The translations under genes and the position numbers were made by a program. Positions 25,515-33,782 of a stretch of DNA of 64,000 nt are shown piece after piece (the stretch's first letter is position 1; every line of letters starts with the position of its first letter). This DNA is from Brevundimonas sp. (GTDB lineage: Bacteria > Pseudomonadota > Alphaproteobacteria > Caulobacterales > Caulobacteraceae). The notes under the pieces were generated by a model that saw only the letters and a program-made list of their open reading frames with translations, searched no databases and was not told where the DNA came from. Location of the stretch: contig NZ_JAQSDY010000012.1 in NCBI RefSeq assembly GCF_029946145.1, positions 62,001-126,000 of the forward strand. The letters are read 5' to 3'.

Positions 25515-25751
25515 CTACGCGCGAGGCGAGGCCGGGTGCGGACCAGACTGTGGATCCGACGTTGATGCGCGGAGCCCGCTGTCTGCCCACGTGCGGAGAT
25601 CGTCCAGGTCGTAGACGACTCGCCCGCCGAGCTTCCGGTACACAGGTCCAGTCCCATAGGTTCTGTGTTTCTCAAGGGTTCGACTTGAGAGGCTGAGATA
25701 TTCCCCCGCTTGAGGGGTCCTTAGAAACCGCTGACCAACACGTCCGCTCAC
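25515..25751 (-). CDS. AlpA/excisionase-type helix-turn-helix protein
   Basis: A 78-residue MerR-like HTH_17 protein. The core is RFLRTPQAGEYLSLSSRTLE, then RKLGGRVVYDLDDLRTWAD. GTG 25751 is preceded by CGGAGG with a 6-bp spacer, so the start is secure. Proteins of this class act as excisionases or as activators of integrase and replication genes in integrative elements and plasmids. It lies about 235 bp from the 3' end of tRNA-Lys, the typical attachment site. No integrase gene is in the window. Confidence 0.8.
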   Translation of the reverse strand: MSGRVGQRFLRTPQAGEYLSLSSRTLEKHRTYGTGPVYRKLGGRVVYDLDDLRTWADSGLRASTSDPQSGPHPASPRA

Positions 25752-25898
25752 AGCGAACCTCCGTCTCCGTTCAGCGGATCATCCTCCCAGCCGATCTTCC
25801 GGGCGACCCGGTGGGCTGGCACCGTGAAGTGACGGGTCAGATCGCTTGTTCACGAAGAAGTCACCGGCGACTCACGGCTCAAAAACGCCGCGGAATGC

Positions 25899-25937
25899 AC
25901 CGTTCTAAACACCGTTCTAAACGGCCAAGCTAGAACG
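25899..25937. repeat. Tandem 12-bp repeat with an inverted partner
   Basis: ACCGTTCTAAAC occurs twice back to back (25,899-25,910 and 25,911-25,922). CGTTCTA (25,913-25,919) also pairs with TAGAACG (25,931-25,937). It lies between the AlpA-type gene and tRNA-Lys, so it could be an accessory-element operator or a recombination-directionality site. Confidence 0.45.
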
Positions 25938-25986
25938 AAAGCGTGCTCTACGATGCGGCTAACTTATTGATTTCACTTAAGGACGA

Positions 25987-26062
<76 letters not shown>

Positions 26063-26260
26063 GGACCATTCGTCAGGCGAGCCTCGCAAGGCTCGCGCCG
26101 TCCCGACCGTACCAGTCTGGACCGGTGTCGGCGAGGGGGCGTACCTAATGGGAATGGTCCTCGCGCGCAAGGGGATCTGGCGGTCCGTTCCGCTTTGCCG
26201 CAGGACGGTCTAGGGTCGCTGAATCAGCCGCCGGGGAGCGGCGACGGGGGAACACGCACC

Positions 26261-27712
26261 ATGGCCTTCTGGAACCGCCGGCGCTCGATCGACGCCATGC
26301 TGGCCCCGCACAGCGGGCATGCGCTGAAGAAGACGCTGAGCTGGCCGCACCTGATGGCCCTGGGCGTCGGAGCCATCGTCGGCACCGGCATCCTGACCCT
26401 GATCGGCGTGGGCGCCGGCCTGGCCGGGCCGGCGGTGATGATCAGCTTCGGACTGGCGGGTCTGGTCTGCGCCTGCGCCGCCCTGGCATACGCCGAGCTG
26501 TCGACCATGATGCCGGCGGCGGGCAGCGCCTACACCTATTCCTATGCCGTGCTGGGCGAGCTGATCGCCTGGATCGTGGGCTGGAGCCTGATCCTGGAAT
26601 ATTCGCTGGTCGTTTCGGCGGTGGCCGTGGGCTGGTCGGGCTATGCGGTCGGCTTCCTGAGCGGCATGGGGCTGGACCTGCCGACGGCGCTGACGGTCGG
26701 GCCGCATGTGGCGGGCGGGATCGTCAATCTGCCGGCGGTGTTCATCATCGCCGTGGTGACCGGCCTGCTGCTGCTGGGCACGCGCGAGAGCGCGACGCTG
26801 AACGCGGTGCTGGTGGTGATCAAGATCCTGGCCCTGATCGCCTTCGTGGCCATCGCCCTGCCGGCGTTCGACGCCGCCAACTTCACCCCCTTCATGCCCA
26901 ACGGCTTCGGTTCGCCGGCCCTGCCGTTCGCCGAACAGATCACCGGCCAGCCCGTCGTCCAGACCGGGGTCATGGCGGCGGCGGCCATCATCTTCTTCGC
27001 CTTCTACGGCTTCGACGCCATCTCGACGGCGGCCGAGGAGACCAAGCGGCCCGAGCGCGACCTGGCCATCGGCATCGTCGGCTCGATGGTGGTCTGCACG
27101 GCGCTGTATCTGGTGGTCGCGGCCGCCGCGATCGGCGCCCGGCCCGTGGCCAGCTTCGCCGAAAGCCCCGAGCCTCTGGCCCTGATCCTGCGCGAGATGG
27201 GGCAGGGGACGGCGGCGCAGTGGATCGCGGCCAGCGCCGTGATCGCCCTGCCGACCGTGCTGCTGGCCTTCCTGTTCGGACAGAGCCGCATCTTCCTGGG
27301 CATGGCGCGCGACGGCCTGCTGCCGCGTCGCCTCGCCCGGGTGTCGGTGCGCGGCGTGCCGGCGGTGGTGACCATCTTCACCGCCATTGTCGTGGCGGCG
27401 CTGGCGGGCGTGATGCGGCTGGATGAGCTGGCCTCGCTGGCCAACGCCGGGACGCTGGCGGCCTTCGCCGCGGTGGGGCTCTGCCTGATCGTGCTGCGGG
27501 TCCGCGATCCGAACCGGCCACGCCTGTTCCGGGCGCCGCTGTGGTGGCTGGTGGGCGGCATTACGATTATCGGCTGCATCGTCTTCTTCTTCAGTCTCGC
27601 GGCCCGGACCCAGATGTGGTTCGTGATCTGGAACGTGATCGGCCTGGTCATCTATTTCGTCTGGTCGTCGCGGAACTCGCGGCTGGCCAAGGGCGAGGAG
27701 CAGGCGGGCTGA
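26261..27712 (+). CDS. APC-superfamily amino acid permease
   Basis: A 483-residue permease with about 12 hydrophobic helices. The APC signature is in helix 1 (GVGAIVGTGILTLIG), and the helix 2/3 region is LAYAELSTMMPAAGSAYTY. A cationic or neutral amino acid is the likely substrate; the family does not specify which. Start is ATG 26261, following a GGGGGAA run. The Hpt gene begins at the stop codon (TGATG), suggesting translational coupling. Located right of tRNA-Lys, in what looks like core genome. Confidence 0.9.
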   Translation: MAFWNRRRSIDAMLAPHSGHALKKTLSWPHLMALGVGAIVGTGILTLIGVGAGLAGPAVMISFGLAGLVCACAALAYAELSTMMPAAGSAYTYSYAVLGELIAWIVGWSLILEYSLVVSAVAVGWSGYAVGFLSGMGLDLPTALTVGPHVAGGIVNLPAVFIIAVVTGLLLLGTRESATLNAVLVVIKILALIAFVAIALPAFDAANFTPFMPNGFGSPALPFAEQITGQPVVQTGVMAAAAIIFFAFYGFDAISTAAEETKRPERDLAIGIVGSMVVCTALYLVVAAAAIGARPVASFAESPEPLALILREMGQGTAAQWIAASAVIALPTVLLAFLFGQSRIFLGMARDGLLPRRLARVSVRGVPAVVTIFTAIVVAALAGVMRLDELASLANAGTLAAFAAVGLCLIVLRVRDPNRPRLFRAPLWWLVGGITIIGCIVFFFSLAARTQMWFVIWNVIGLVIYFVWSSRNSRLAKGEEQAG

Positions 27713-28065
27713 TGGCCCTGCGCGATCTGTCCGGCGCGGTCGACTTCGGCGTCCTGGAGGCGACGACCGGCGGCGACGACGGCATCAGCGATGAGGTGCT
27801 GGGCCTGTTCGCCCAGCAGGCGGCCCTGTGGTCGCCGATGCTGGACGTGCGGGACGAGGGCTGGCGGGATGCGCTCCACACCCTGAGGGGCGCGGCCGCC
27901 GGCATCGGCGCCGGCGCGCTGGCGGGGGCCTGTCAGGCGGCGGAGGTGGCGGACAAGGCCGAGGCCGCGGCGCCGCTGGAACGGGTGCGGGATGCGCTGG
28001 AGATCGCGCTGGCCGACGTGGCGGCGTACCGGCACGCGCTGATGTTGAGGTCGTTGCGGGCCTAG
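27712..28065 (+). CDS. Hpt-domain phosphotransfer protein
   Basis: A 117-residue helical protein. The Hpt active site lies at residues 55-66, with His56 in ALHTLRGAAAGIGA. Single-domain Hpt proteins pass phosphate between hybrid kinases and response regulators. The start overlaps the permease stop by one base. It converges on the chorismate mutase gene with a 4-bp overlap at the 3' ends. Its partner kinase is unknown; the hybrid kinase in this window is about 9 kb away. Confidence 0.82.
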   Translation: MALRDLSGAVDFGVLEATTGGDDGISDEVLGLFAQQAALWSPMLDVRDEGWRDALHTLRGAAAGIGAGALAGACQAAEVADKAEAAAPLERVRDALEIALADVAAYRHALMLRSLRA

Positions 28066-28388
28066 CCGCGCGTGCGGTCGAAGGTGTCGAACTCGTGGGC
28101 GATGCAGCGGTCGATCAGGGTGCGCCAGACGGGCTCGGCGATGGCGGGCGACAGGCCGGCGGGACCGGCGGCCGCCAGAACCTTTTGCACCACGTCCTCG
28201 ATACGGGCGTCGTCGTGGACGACCGAGCGGTCCGGCTTGATGCGGGCGGCGGCGTCCATGTAGCGCTGGCGCTCGGCCAGAAGAACGACCAGGGCGCGGT
28301 CGAGGGCGTCGACGCCCTGGCGGACCTCGGCCATGGAGGCGCAGGCTTCCGGCGCGGTGCGCGGATCGATCGTGAGGCTATCCGACAA
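28062..28388 (-). CDS. Chorismate mutase (AroQ type)
   Basis: A 108-residue all-helical AroQ-type chorismate mutase that converts chorismate to prephenate. The helix-1 Arg is in MAEVRQGVDALDRALVVLLAERQRY (split by a loop), followed by VHDDARIEDVV and the C-terminal IDRCIAHEFD. I chose TTG 28388, with GGAG seven bases upstream inside the end of the reductase gene. An ATG at 28406 would overlap that gene by 29 bp. Same strand as the reductase, so likely one transcript. Confidence 0.8.
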   Translation of the reverse strand: MSDSLTIDPRTAPEACASMAEVRQGVDALDRALVVLLAERQRYMDAAARIKPDRSVVHDDARIEDVVQKVLAAAGPAGLSPAIAEPVWRTLIDRCIAHEFDTFDRTRG

Positions 28389-29193
28389 AGGCGCGCTCCA
28401 GCACATAGTCGCCCGGCTCGGCGTTCGAGCCCTCCCTCATGCCGAAGGTTTCGAGCAGTTCGGCCGTTTCCTTGATCATGGCCATCGAGCCGCAGAGCAT
28501 GACCCGGTCGCGTTCGGGCGAGAAGCCCGCGGGCAGGCCCAGGTCAGCGAACAGGGCGCCGGACTTGATGCGATCCGTGATCCGGCCGGGAGTCTCGAAC
28601 GGCTCGCGGGTGACGGTGGGATAGTAGGTCAGCTGGGCCTTCGCCTCGTCGCCGATCAGGGGGTCGTCGTGGATGCCCGAGGTGAGGAAGTCGCGGTAGG
28701 TCAGGTCGGCGACGTTTCGCACCGTGTGGCAGACCACCACCTGGCCGAAGCGGGCGTAGGTGTCGGGGTCACGCACGACGCTGAGCCAGGGCGCCAGGCC
28801 GGTGCCGGTCCCGATCAGCCACAACCGTTCGCCGCCGGTCAGGGCGTCCAGCACCAGGGTGCCCGTCGGCTTCTTGCCCATCAGAACGGTGTCGCCCGGC
28901 TGAATATTCTGCAGGCGCGAGGTCAGGGGACCGTCGGGGACCTTGATCGACAGGAATTCCAGCTGCTCGTCCCAGCCGGGGCTGGCGATGGAATAGGCGC
29001 GCAGGATCGGCTTGCCGCCGTCTTCGCCGGGCAGGCCCAGCATGACGAACTCGCCCGAGCGGAAACGGAAGTCCCCGGGACGGGCGATGGCGAAGCTGAA
29101 CAGCCGGTCGGTCCAGTGGCGCACCCACAGCACCTCCAGTTCGTGGAAGGCGGACGGCTTCGCGGGCGGGGGGGAGAGGGCGGCGTCGGTCAT
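28378..29193 (-). CDS. Ferredoxin-NADP reductase
   Basis: A 271-residue FNR. The FAD-binding motif is RAYSIASP (about 67-74) and the pyrophosphate loop is LIGTGTGLAPWLSVVRD. The NADP site contains VMLCGSMAMIKE, and the bacterial subclass C-terminus is YVLERAFVG. It supplies reduced ferredoxin or flavodoxin for redox and oxidative-stress metabolism. ATG 29193 was chosen; the longer frame carries an Arg-rich leader unlike the family. Divergent from the S9 peptidase gene across about 105 bp. Confidence 0.92.
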   Translation of the reverse strand: MTDAALSPPPAKPSAFHELEVLWVRHWTDRLFSFAIARPGDFRFRSGEFVMLGLPGEDGGKPILRAYSIASPGWDEQLEFLSIKVPDGPLTSRLQNIQPGDTVLMGKKPTGTLVLDALTGGERLWLIGTGTGLAPWLSVVRDPDTYARFGQVVVCHTVRNVADLTYRDFLTSGIHDDPLIGDEAKAQLTYYPTVTREPFETPGRITDRIKSGALFADLGLPAGFSPERDRVMLCGSMAMIKETAELLETFGMREGSNAEPGDYVLERAFVG

Positions 29194-29298
29194 CTGTGGG
29201 CTTATTAGGCGGTGCGGCGGCGGGGGGGAAGCCGCGCGGATGTCGCGATCCATGCTTGGGGGATGACGACGACGAATTCTCCCTCTAGCGTCCCGGCC

Positions 29299-31557
29299 AT
29301 GCGCAACAAACTCCTCGCCTCCACCCTGTTCCTTGCGGCGTTGTCGCCGTTCACCGCAGCGATGGCGCAAACCGTGGACCCCGCGATCCTGACGCCCGAG
29401 CGAGTGTTCGCCAATCCCTCGCTGGCCGGCCCGGTGGCGAAGTCGGTCAGCCTGTCGCCCGATGGCGAACTGGTGGCCTTCCTGCGGTCGCGCGAGGACG
29501 ACGTGGACGTGCAGGATCTGTGGGCCGCGCCCATCGGCGCCGGCGAGCCGTTCAGGCTGATCGACGCCCGGGCGCTGGTTCCCGACGCCGGCGAACTGTC
29601 AGAGGCCGAGAAGGCGCGGCGTGAGCGGATGCGGATTTCGCAGCGCGGCGTGGTCGAATATTCGTGGGATGAACAGGGCCGCTACATCCTGGCCCCGCTG
29701 GAAGGCGACATCTTCCTGGCCAGCCGCGACGGAGGCGCCGTGCGCCGCCTGACCGAAACAGAGGCCGACGAGATTGACGCCAAGGTCTCGCCCAGGGGGA
29801 ACTATGTCTCCTTCGTGCGCGATCAGGATCTGGTCGTCCTCGATCTGGGCAGCGGCGCCGAGACGCCCATCACCGACGACGGCGAGGGCCTGATCACCTG
29901 GGCCACCGCCGAGTTCATCGCCCAGGAGGAGATGGACCGCGACACCGGCTACTGGTGGAGCCCCGACGAGCGCTACATCGCCCTGCAACGCACCGACGAG
30001 TCCACTGTCGACATCGTGCCGCGGCTGGACATCACCGGCGGGGGGGCGGCGGTGGTCGAGCAGCGTTATCCCCGCTCGGGCCGGCCCAACGCCGTGGTCG
30101 AACTGTATGTGCGCGACATCGTCGGCGGCGGCCGGGTCAAGGTCGATCTGGGCGAGAATACCGACATCTATCTGGCGCGGGTCAACTGGTCGGCCGACGG
30201 GCGCACCCTCTATGTCCAGCGCGAGAGCCGCGACCAGAAGCGGCTGGACCTGCTGAGCGTCGATCCCGCGACCGGCGCGTCACGCGTGATCTCGACCCAG
30301 CGGTCGGACGCCTGGGTGTCGCTGAACAACGACTTCAAGGCGCTGGACGACGGCAATTTCATCTGGTCGTCGGAGGAGACGGGCTGGAGGCACCTGTATC
30401 TCCATAACCGCGAGGGCCGCCGTCTGCGGGCGATCACGCGGGGAGCGTATCCGGTCAAGTCGCTGAACGGCGTCAACCAGGCGACGGGCGAGGTCTTCTT
30501 CACAGCCTCGATGCGCGACGGGCGCGAACTGCCGATCGAACAGCAGATGTTCCGCGCCTCGCTGCGCCGGCCAGTGGATCCGGTGGCGGTTACGCCCGCG
30601 GGCGGCTGGTGGGGTGTTTCGGTCAACAAGACCGGTACGGCCTTCGTCGGCAATTACACCGACCTGGATACGCCGATGCAGTCCGGCCTCTATCGCGCCG
30701 ACGGCACGTTCGTGCGGTGGATCGAGGAGAACCGGCTGGACGCCGATCATCCGATGTATCCGTTTCTCTCGCGCCGGGGGGATGTGACGTTCGGGACGCT
30801 GGAAAGTCATGGCGAGACCCTGGTCTGGCAGATGACCACGCCGCCGGGCTTCGATCCGTCGAAGACGTACCCGGTGGTCATGCAGGTCTACGGCGGCCCC
30901 TCCGGCGGAGGCGTCAAACGCGGCTGGCAGAGCGCCAACAATCAATTGTTGACCGAGGCCGGCTACATCGTCTTCCGGCTGGACAACCGCGGTGAGGGCG
31001 ACCGGTCGACGGCGTTCAAGCAGGCCCTCTATCTGAAGATGGGGCAGCCCGAGATCGAGGATCAGGTCCTCGCCGCCAACTATCTGAGATCGCTGTCCTA
31101 TGTGGATGACAGCCGCATCGCCATGATGGGCTGGTCCTATGGCGGCTTCATGAGCCTGATGGCGCTGACCGAACCTGACATGGGGCTGACCTCGGCCATC
31201 GCCGGTGCGCCGCCGACCGAATGGAGCCTGTACGACACCCATTACACCGAGCGGTTCATGTCGACGCCGCAGGCGAACGCCGAGGGCTATGCCGCCTCGG
31301 ACGCCATTCCGCGCCTGCCGAACCTGACCGGCCGGCTGCTGTTGATGCACGGCATGGCCGATGACAATGTCATCCTCGAGAACTCGACGCGCGTCATCGA
31401 CGCGCTGCAGGCTTCGTCCACCCCGTTTGAACTGATGCTCTATCCCGGTCAGCGCCACGGCGTGCGGGGCAATGAAAGGCAGCTGCAGCAATGGCGTACC
31501 TATCTCGACTTCCTGGATCGCACGATCGGTTCAAGGGCGCCCGCCGCGCGGGACTGA
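29299..31557 (+). CDS. DPP IV-type S9 peptidase
   Basis: A 752-residue exported dipeptidyl-peptidase IV family enzyme. A signal peptide (cleavage after AMA, about residue 23) is followed by a beta-propeller to about residue 500 (TGYWWSPDERYIAL, SWDEQGRYIL). The C-terminal alpha/beta-hydrolase domain has Ser613 (GWSYGG), Asp688/689 (HGMADDN) and His720 (GQRHG). The paired Glu of the DPP IV substrate site is likely in EFIAQEEMDRDTGYWW (EE). It removes N-terminal dipeptides in the periplasm. Start ATG 29299. The amidase gene starts within its last 67 bp. Confidence 0.92.
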   Translation: MRNKLLASTLFLAALSPFTAAMAQTVDPAILTPERVFANPSLAGPVAKSVSLSPDGELVAFLRSREDDVDVQDLWAAPIGAGEPFRLIDARALVPDAGELSEAEKARRERMRISQRGVVEYSWDEQGRYILAPLEGDIFLASRDGGAVRRLTETEADEIDAKVSPRGNYVSFVRDQDLVVLDLGSGAETPITDDGEGLITWATAEFIAQEEMDRDTGYWWSPDERYIALQRTDESTVDIVPRLDITGGGAAVVEQRYPRSGRPNAVVELYVRDIVGGGRVKVDLGENTDIYLARVNWSADGRTLYVQRESRDQKRLDLLSVDPATGASRVISTQRSDAWVSLNNDFKALDDGNFIWSSEETGWRHLYLHNREGRRLRAITRGAYPVKSLNGVNQATGEVFFTASMRDGRELPIEQQMFRASLRRPVDPVAVTPAGGWWGVSVNKTGTAFVGNYTDLDTPMQSGLYRADGTFVRWIEENRLDADHPMYPFLSRRGDVTFGTLESHGETLVWQMTTPPGFDPSKTYPVVMQVYGGPSGGGVKRGWQSANNQLLTEAGYIVFRLDNRGEGDRSTAFKQALYLKMGQPEIEDQVLAANYLRSLSYVDDSRIAMMGWSYGGFMSLMALTEPDMGLTSAIAGAPPTEWSLYDTHYTERFMSTPQANAEGYAASDAIPRLPNLTGRLLLMHGMADDNVILENSTRVIDALQASSTPFELMLYPGQRHGVRGNERQLQQWRTYLDFLDRTIGSRAPAARD

Positions 31558-33104
31558 TCGCGGCTGCTTCGCTATCGCTTGCTGCCTGCGCCAGCGCCAC
31601 GCCCAACGGCGACGGCAGCTGGACGGTGGCGGGCGACGACGGGGGACGCATCTATCAGCCGCCGACCGCTGCAGCGGTCGTGGACGGCAGCTTCCCGGCG
31701 CGTCGGGCGATCGAGGGCTCGGTCGAACTGGCGCTGAGCCAGGACAGAGCGACCGGACAACCATTGGCGTCGGTGATCGCAATCTCCCCAGCGGTCATCG
31801 CGGAGCACTTCACAGTCCCGTCCGGCCCGCTGAACGGCCTGCCGATCCTGCTGAAGGACAATATCGAGACGCGGGACATGCCGACGACGGCAGGATCCCT
31901 CGCGCTGGAGGCGAACGCGCCCGGACGGGACGCACCGCTGGTCACCCGCCTGCGCGACGCCGGAGCCTTCATTCTCGGCAAGGCCAACCTGTCGGAGTGG
32001 GCCAACATCCGCTCGACCAACTCCATCAGCGGATGGAGCGCGGTCGGCGGGCAGACCCGCAATCCCTACGATCCCGAACGGACGCCGTGCGGCTCATCCG
32101 CCGGCAGCGCCGTAGCAGTCGCCATCGGCCTGGCTCCGGCGGCGATCGGGACGGAAACCGACGGCTCGATCACCTGCCCGGCCTCGGTCAATGGCGTGGT
32201 CGGGTTCAAGCCGACGGTGGGGCTGGTCAGCCGCACCCACATCGTGCCGATCAGCCATTCGCAGGACACGGCCGGACCGATCACCACCACGGTCGAGGAC
32301 GCGGCCATCGTGCTGTCGATCATCGCGGGCTCCGACCCGCTGGACCCGGCGACGGTCGAGGCCGATGCGCGCAAGGTCGACTATCGCGCCGCTCTGGATG
32401 CGGACAGTCTGCGCGGCGCCCGGATCGGCGTGATGCGCTTCCTCGTCTCCAACTATTCGGCGGAGACCCAGGCCGAATTCGAGCGGGCGCTTCAGGCCCT
32501 GCGCGACGCCGGCGCTCAACTGGTCGAGATCACTGAAGCTCCCAAGGATTTCCGGGCGCTCGGCGGCTGGGAAATCCAGGTGCTGATGAGCGAGCTGAAG
32601 CACGACCTGAACGCCTATCTGGCCTCGACCGACCCGGCCCAGGTGCCGACCCGCACGCTTGCAGACCTGATCGCCTTCAACGACGCCGAGCCGCGTGAAA
32701 CGGTGCTGTTCGGTCAGGAGCTGTTCCTGCGCGCCGAGGCGACGACGGGGCTCGAGGACCCGGTCTATCTGGACGCCCGCGCCAACTCGCTGAGGGCCGC
32801 CGGGCCCGAGGGCATCGACCGGCTGATGGCGGACAACACCGTCGTCGCCCTGATCGCGCCGACGACCTCGCGCGCCTGGACCAACGACCGTGAGGACGAC
32901 GACAACGCCCAGGGGTCGGCCAGCCGGCTGGCGGCCGTGGCGGGCTATCCGCACCTGACCGTGCCGATGGGCTTCGACCGGGGCATGCCGGTGGGTCTGA
33001 GCTTCATCGGCGGCCAGTGGGACGACGCCCACATTCTGTCGCTGGGTTATGCCTATGAGCAGCGAACACATGAGCGCAGGCCCCCGACGCTGGCGGGGCG
33101 ATAG
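31491..33104 (+). CDS. Exported lipoprotein amidase (amidase signature family)
   Basis: A 537-residue amidase with a lipobox (SLSLAAC, about residues 27-33), so it is probably lipid-anchored. The Ser-cisSer-Lys triad is Lys122 (LLKDN), cis-Ser203 (GSSAGS) and Ser226 (ETDGSITCPAS). The usual DTGGS reads ETDGS, a small deviation. The ATG at 31491 lies 67 bp inside the S9 peptidase gene; no later start keeps the signal peptide, so the overlap is real. Substrate unknown; a peptide or amino acid amide is plausible beside a peptidase. Confidence 0.85.
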   Translation: MAYLSRLPGSHDRFKGARRAGLIAAASLSLAACASATPNGDGSWTVAGDDGGRIYQPPTAAAVVDGSFPARRAIEGSVELALSQDRATGQPLASVIAISPAVIAEHFTVPSGPLNGLPILLKDNIETRDMPTTAGSLALEANAPGRDAPLVTRLRDAGAFILGKANLSEWANIRSTNSISGWSAVGGQTRNPYDPERTPCGSSAGSAVAVAIGLAPAAIGTETDGSITCPASVNGVVGFKPTVGLVSRTHIVPISHSQDTAGPITTTVEDAAIVLSIIAGSDPLDPATVEADARKVDYRAALDADSLRGARIGVMRFLVSNYSAETQAEFERALQALRDAGAQLVEITEAPKDFRALGGWEIQVLMSELKHDLNAYLASTDPAQVPTRTLADLIAFNDAEPRETVLFGQELFLRAEATTGLEDPVYLDARANSLRAAGPEGIDRLMADNTVVALIAPTTSRAWTNDREDDDNAQGSASRLAAVAGYPHLTVPMGFDRGMPVGLSFIGGQWDDAHILSLGYAYEQRTHERRPPTLAGR

Positions 33105-33143
33105 GGCGGCAACCTTCGGCGTGACGGTTGGTTTGGAGCGGGC

Positions 33144-33464
33144 ATGGAAAAGCTTTTGGTCTTCCTGATCCAGAACACACAGAATCGGGACGGCGCGGCG
33201 ATGCAGGCCAAGCTGGACGAGCTGATCCACGTGCGGGCGGCCGACGAGCGGTTCATCGGCGTCGAACACATGACAGAGAAGGATCTCCAGAAGATCCTGC
33301 TGGAGGTCGAAGGTCGGGCGACGCGGATTCACGGCGGCGGCGCCAAGGCCATGCCCGTCGTCGCGACCCGGGCGGAAGACAGTTCGGCGCTGGTGCAGCA
33401 GGCCGCGCCGGAAGCCCGCAAGACGCGGACCGGAGCCAGGCCTCGCGACAAGGCTTCGGTGTGA
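33144..33464 (+). CDS. C-terminal domain of a low-affinity iron permease-like protein
   Basis: A 106-residue protein matching the cytoplasmic C-terminus of the low-affinity iron permease family (LVFLIQNTQNRDGAAMQAKL, then ELIH and FIGVEHMTE). Family members begin with two or more membrane helices before this segment; here only 39 bp separate it from the amidase, so the membrane part is missing. An ATG and intact frame make expression possible. Its stop overlaps the SemiSWEET gene start (GTGA). Either a decaying fragment or a domesticated soluble domain. Confidence 0.65.
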   Translation: MEKLLVFLIQNTQNRDGAAMQAKLDELIHVRAADERFIGVEHMTEKDLQKILLEVEGRATRIHGGGAKAMPVVATRAEDSSALVQQAAPEARKTRTGARPRDKASV

Positions 33465-33736
33465 GCGATCTGGCCGCGAACGTAGTGGGAACGGCCGCCG
33501 CCCTCTGTTCGATCACCAGTTTCGCTCCGCAGATGATCAAGATCTGGAAGGAGCGTGACGCCTCATCCGTGTCGCTGAAGACCTACTCCCTGACGGTGAC
33601 CTGTTTCGTCCTGTGGACAGCCTATGGGGTGCTGACGGGGGCGTGGCCCATCATCGTGGCCAACGCCTGCGCCTTGGTGATGGCTTCGGGCGTGCTGGCC
33701 ATGAAATGGCGGTTCAGCGAACACGGTAAGGCTTGA
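33461..33736 (+). CDS. SemiSWEET-type sugar transporter
   Basis: A 91-residue protein with three hydrophobic helices and the PQ-loop motif (ITSFAPQMIKIWKERDASSVS). This is the half-size, three-helix SemiSWEET form that dimerises to move sugars. GTG 33461 overlaps the previous stop by 4 bp, so translation is coupled. The substrate cannot be told from sequence. Confidence 0.82.
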   Translation: MSDLAANVVGTAAALCSITSFAPQMIKIWKERDASSVSLKTYSLTVTCFVLWTAYGVLTGAWPIIVANACALVMASGVLAMKWRFSEHGKA

Positions 33737-33782
33737 CCAGCCGGGCGACGCCGCCGAAAACTCCAGGTCCGGAACGCTCCGG

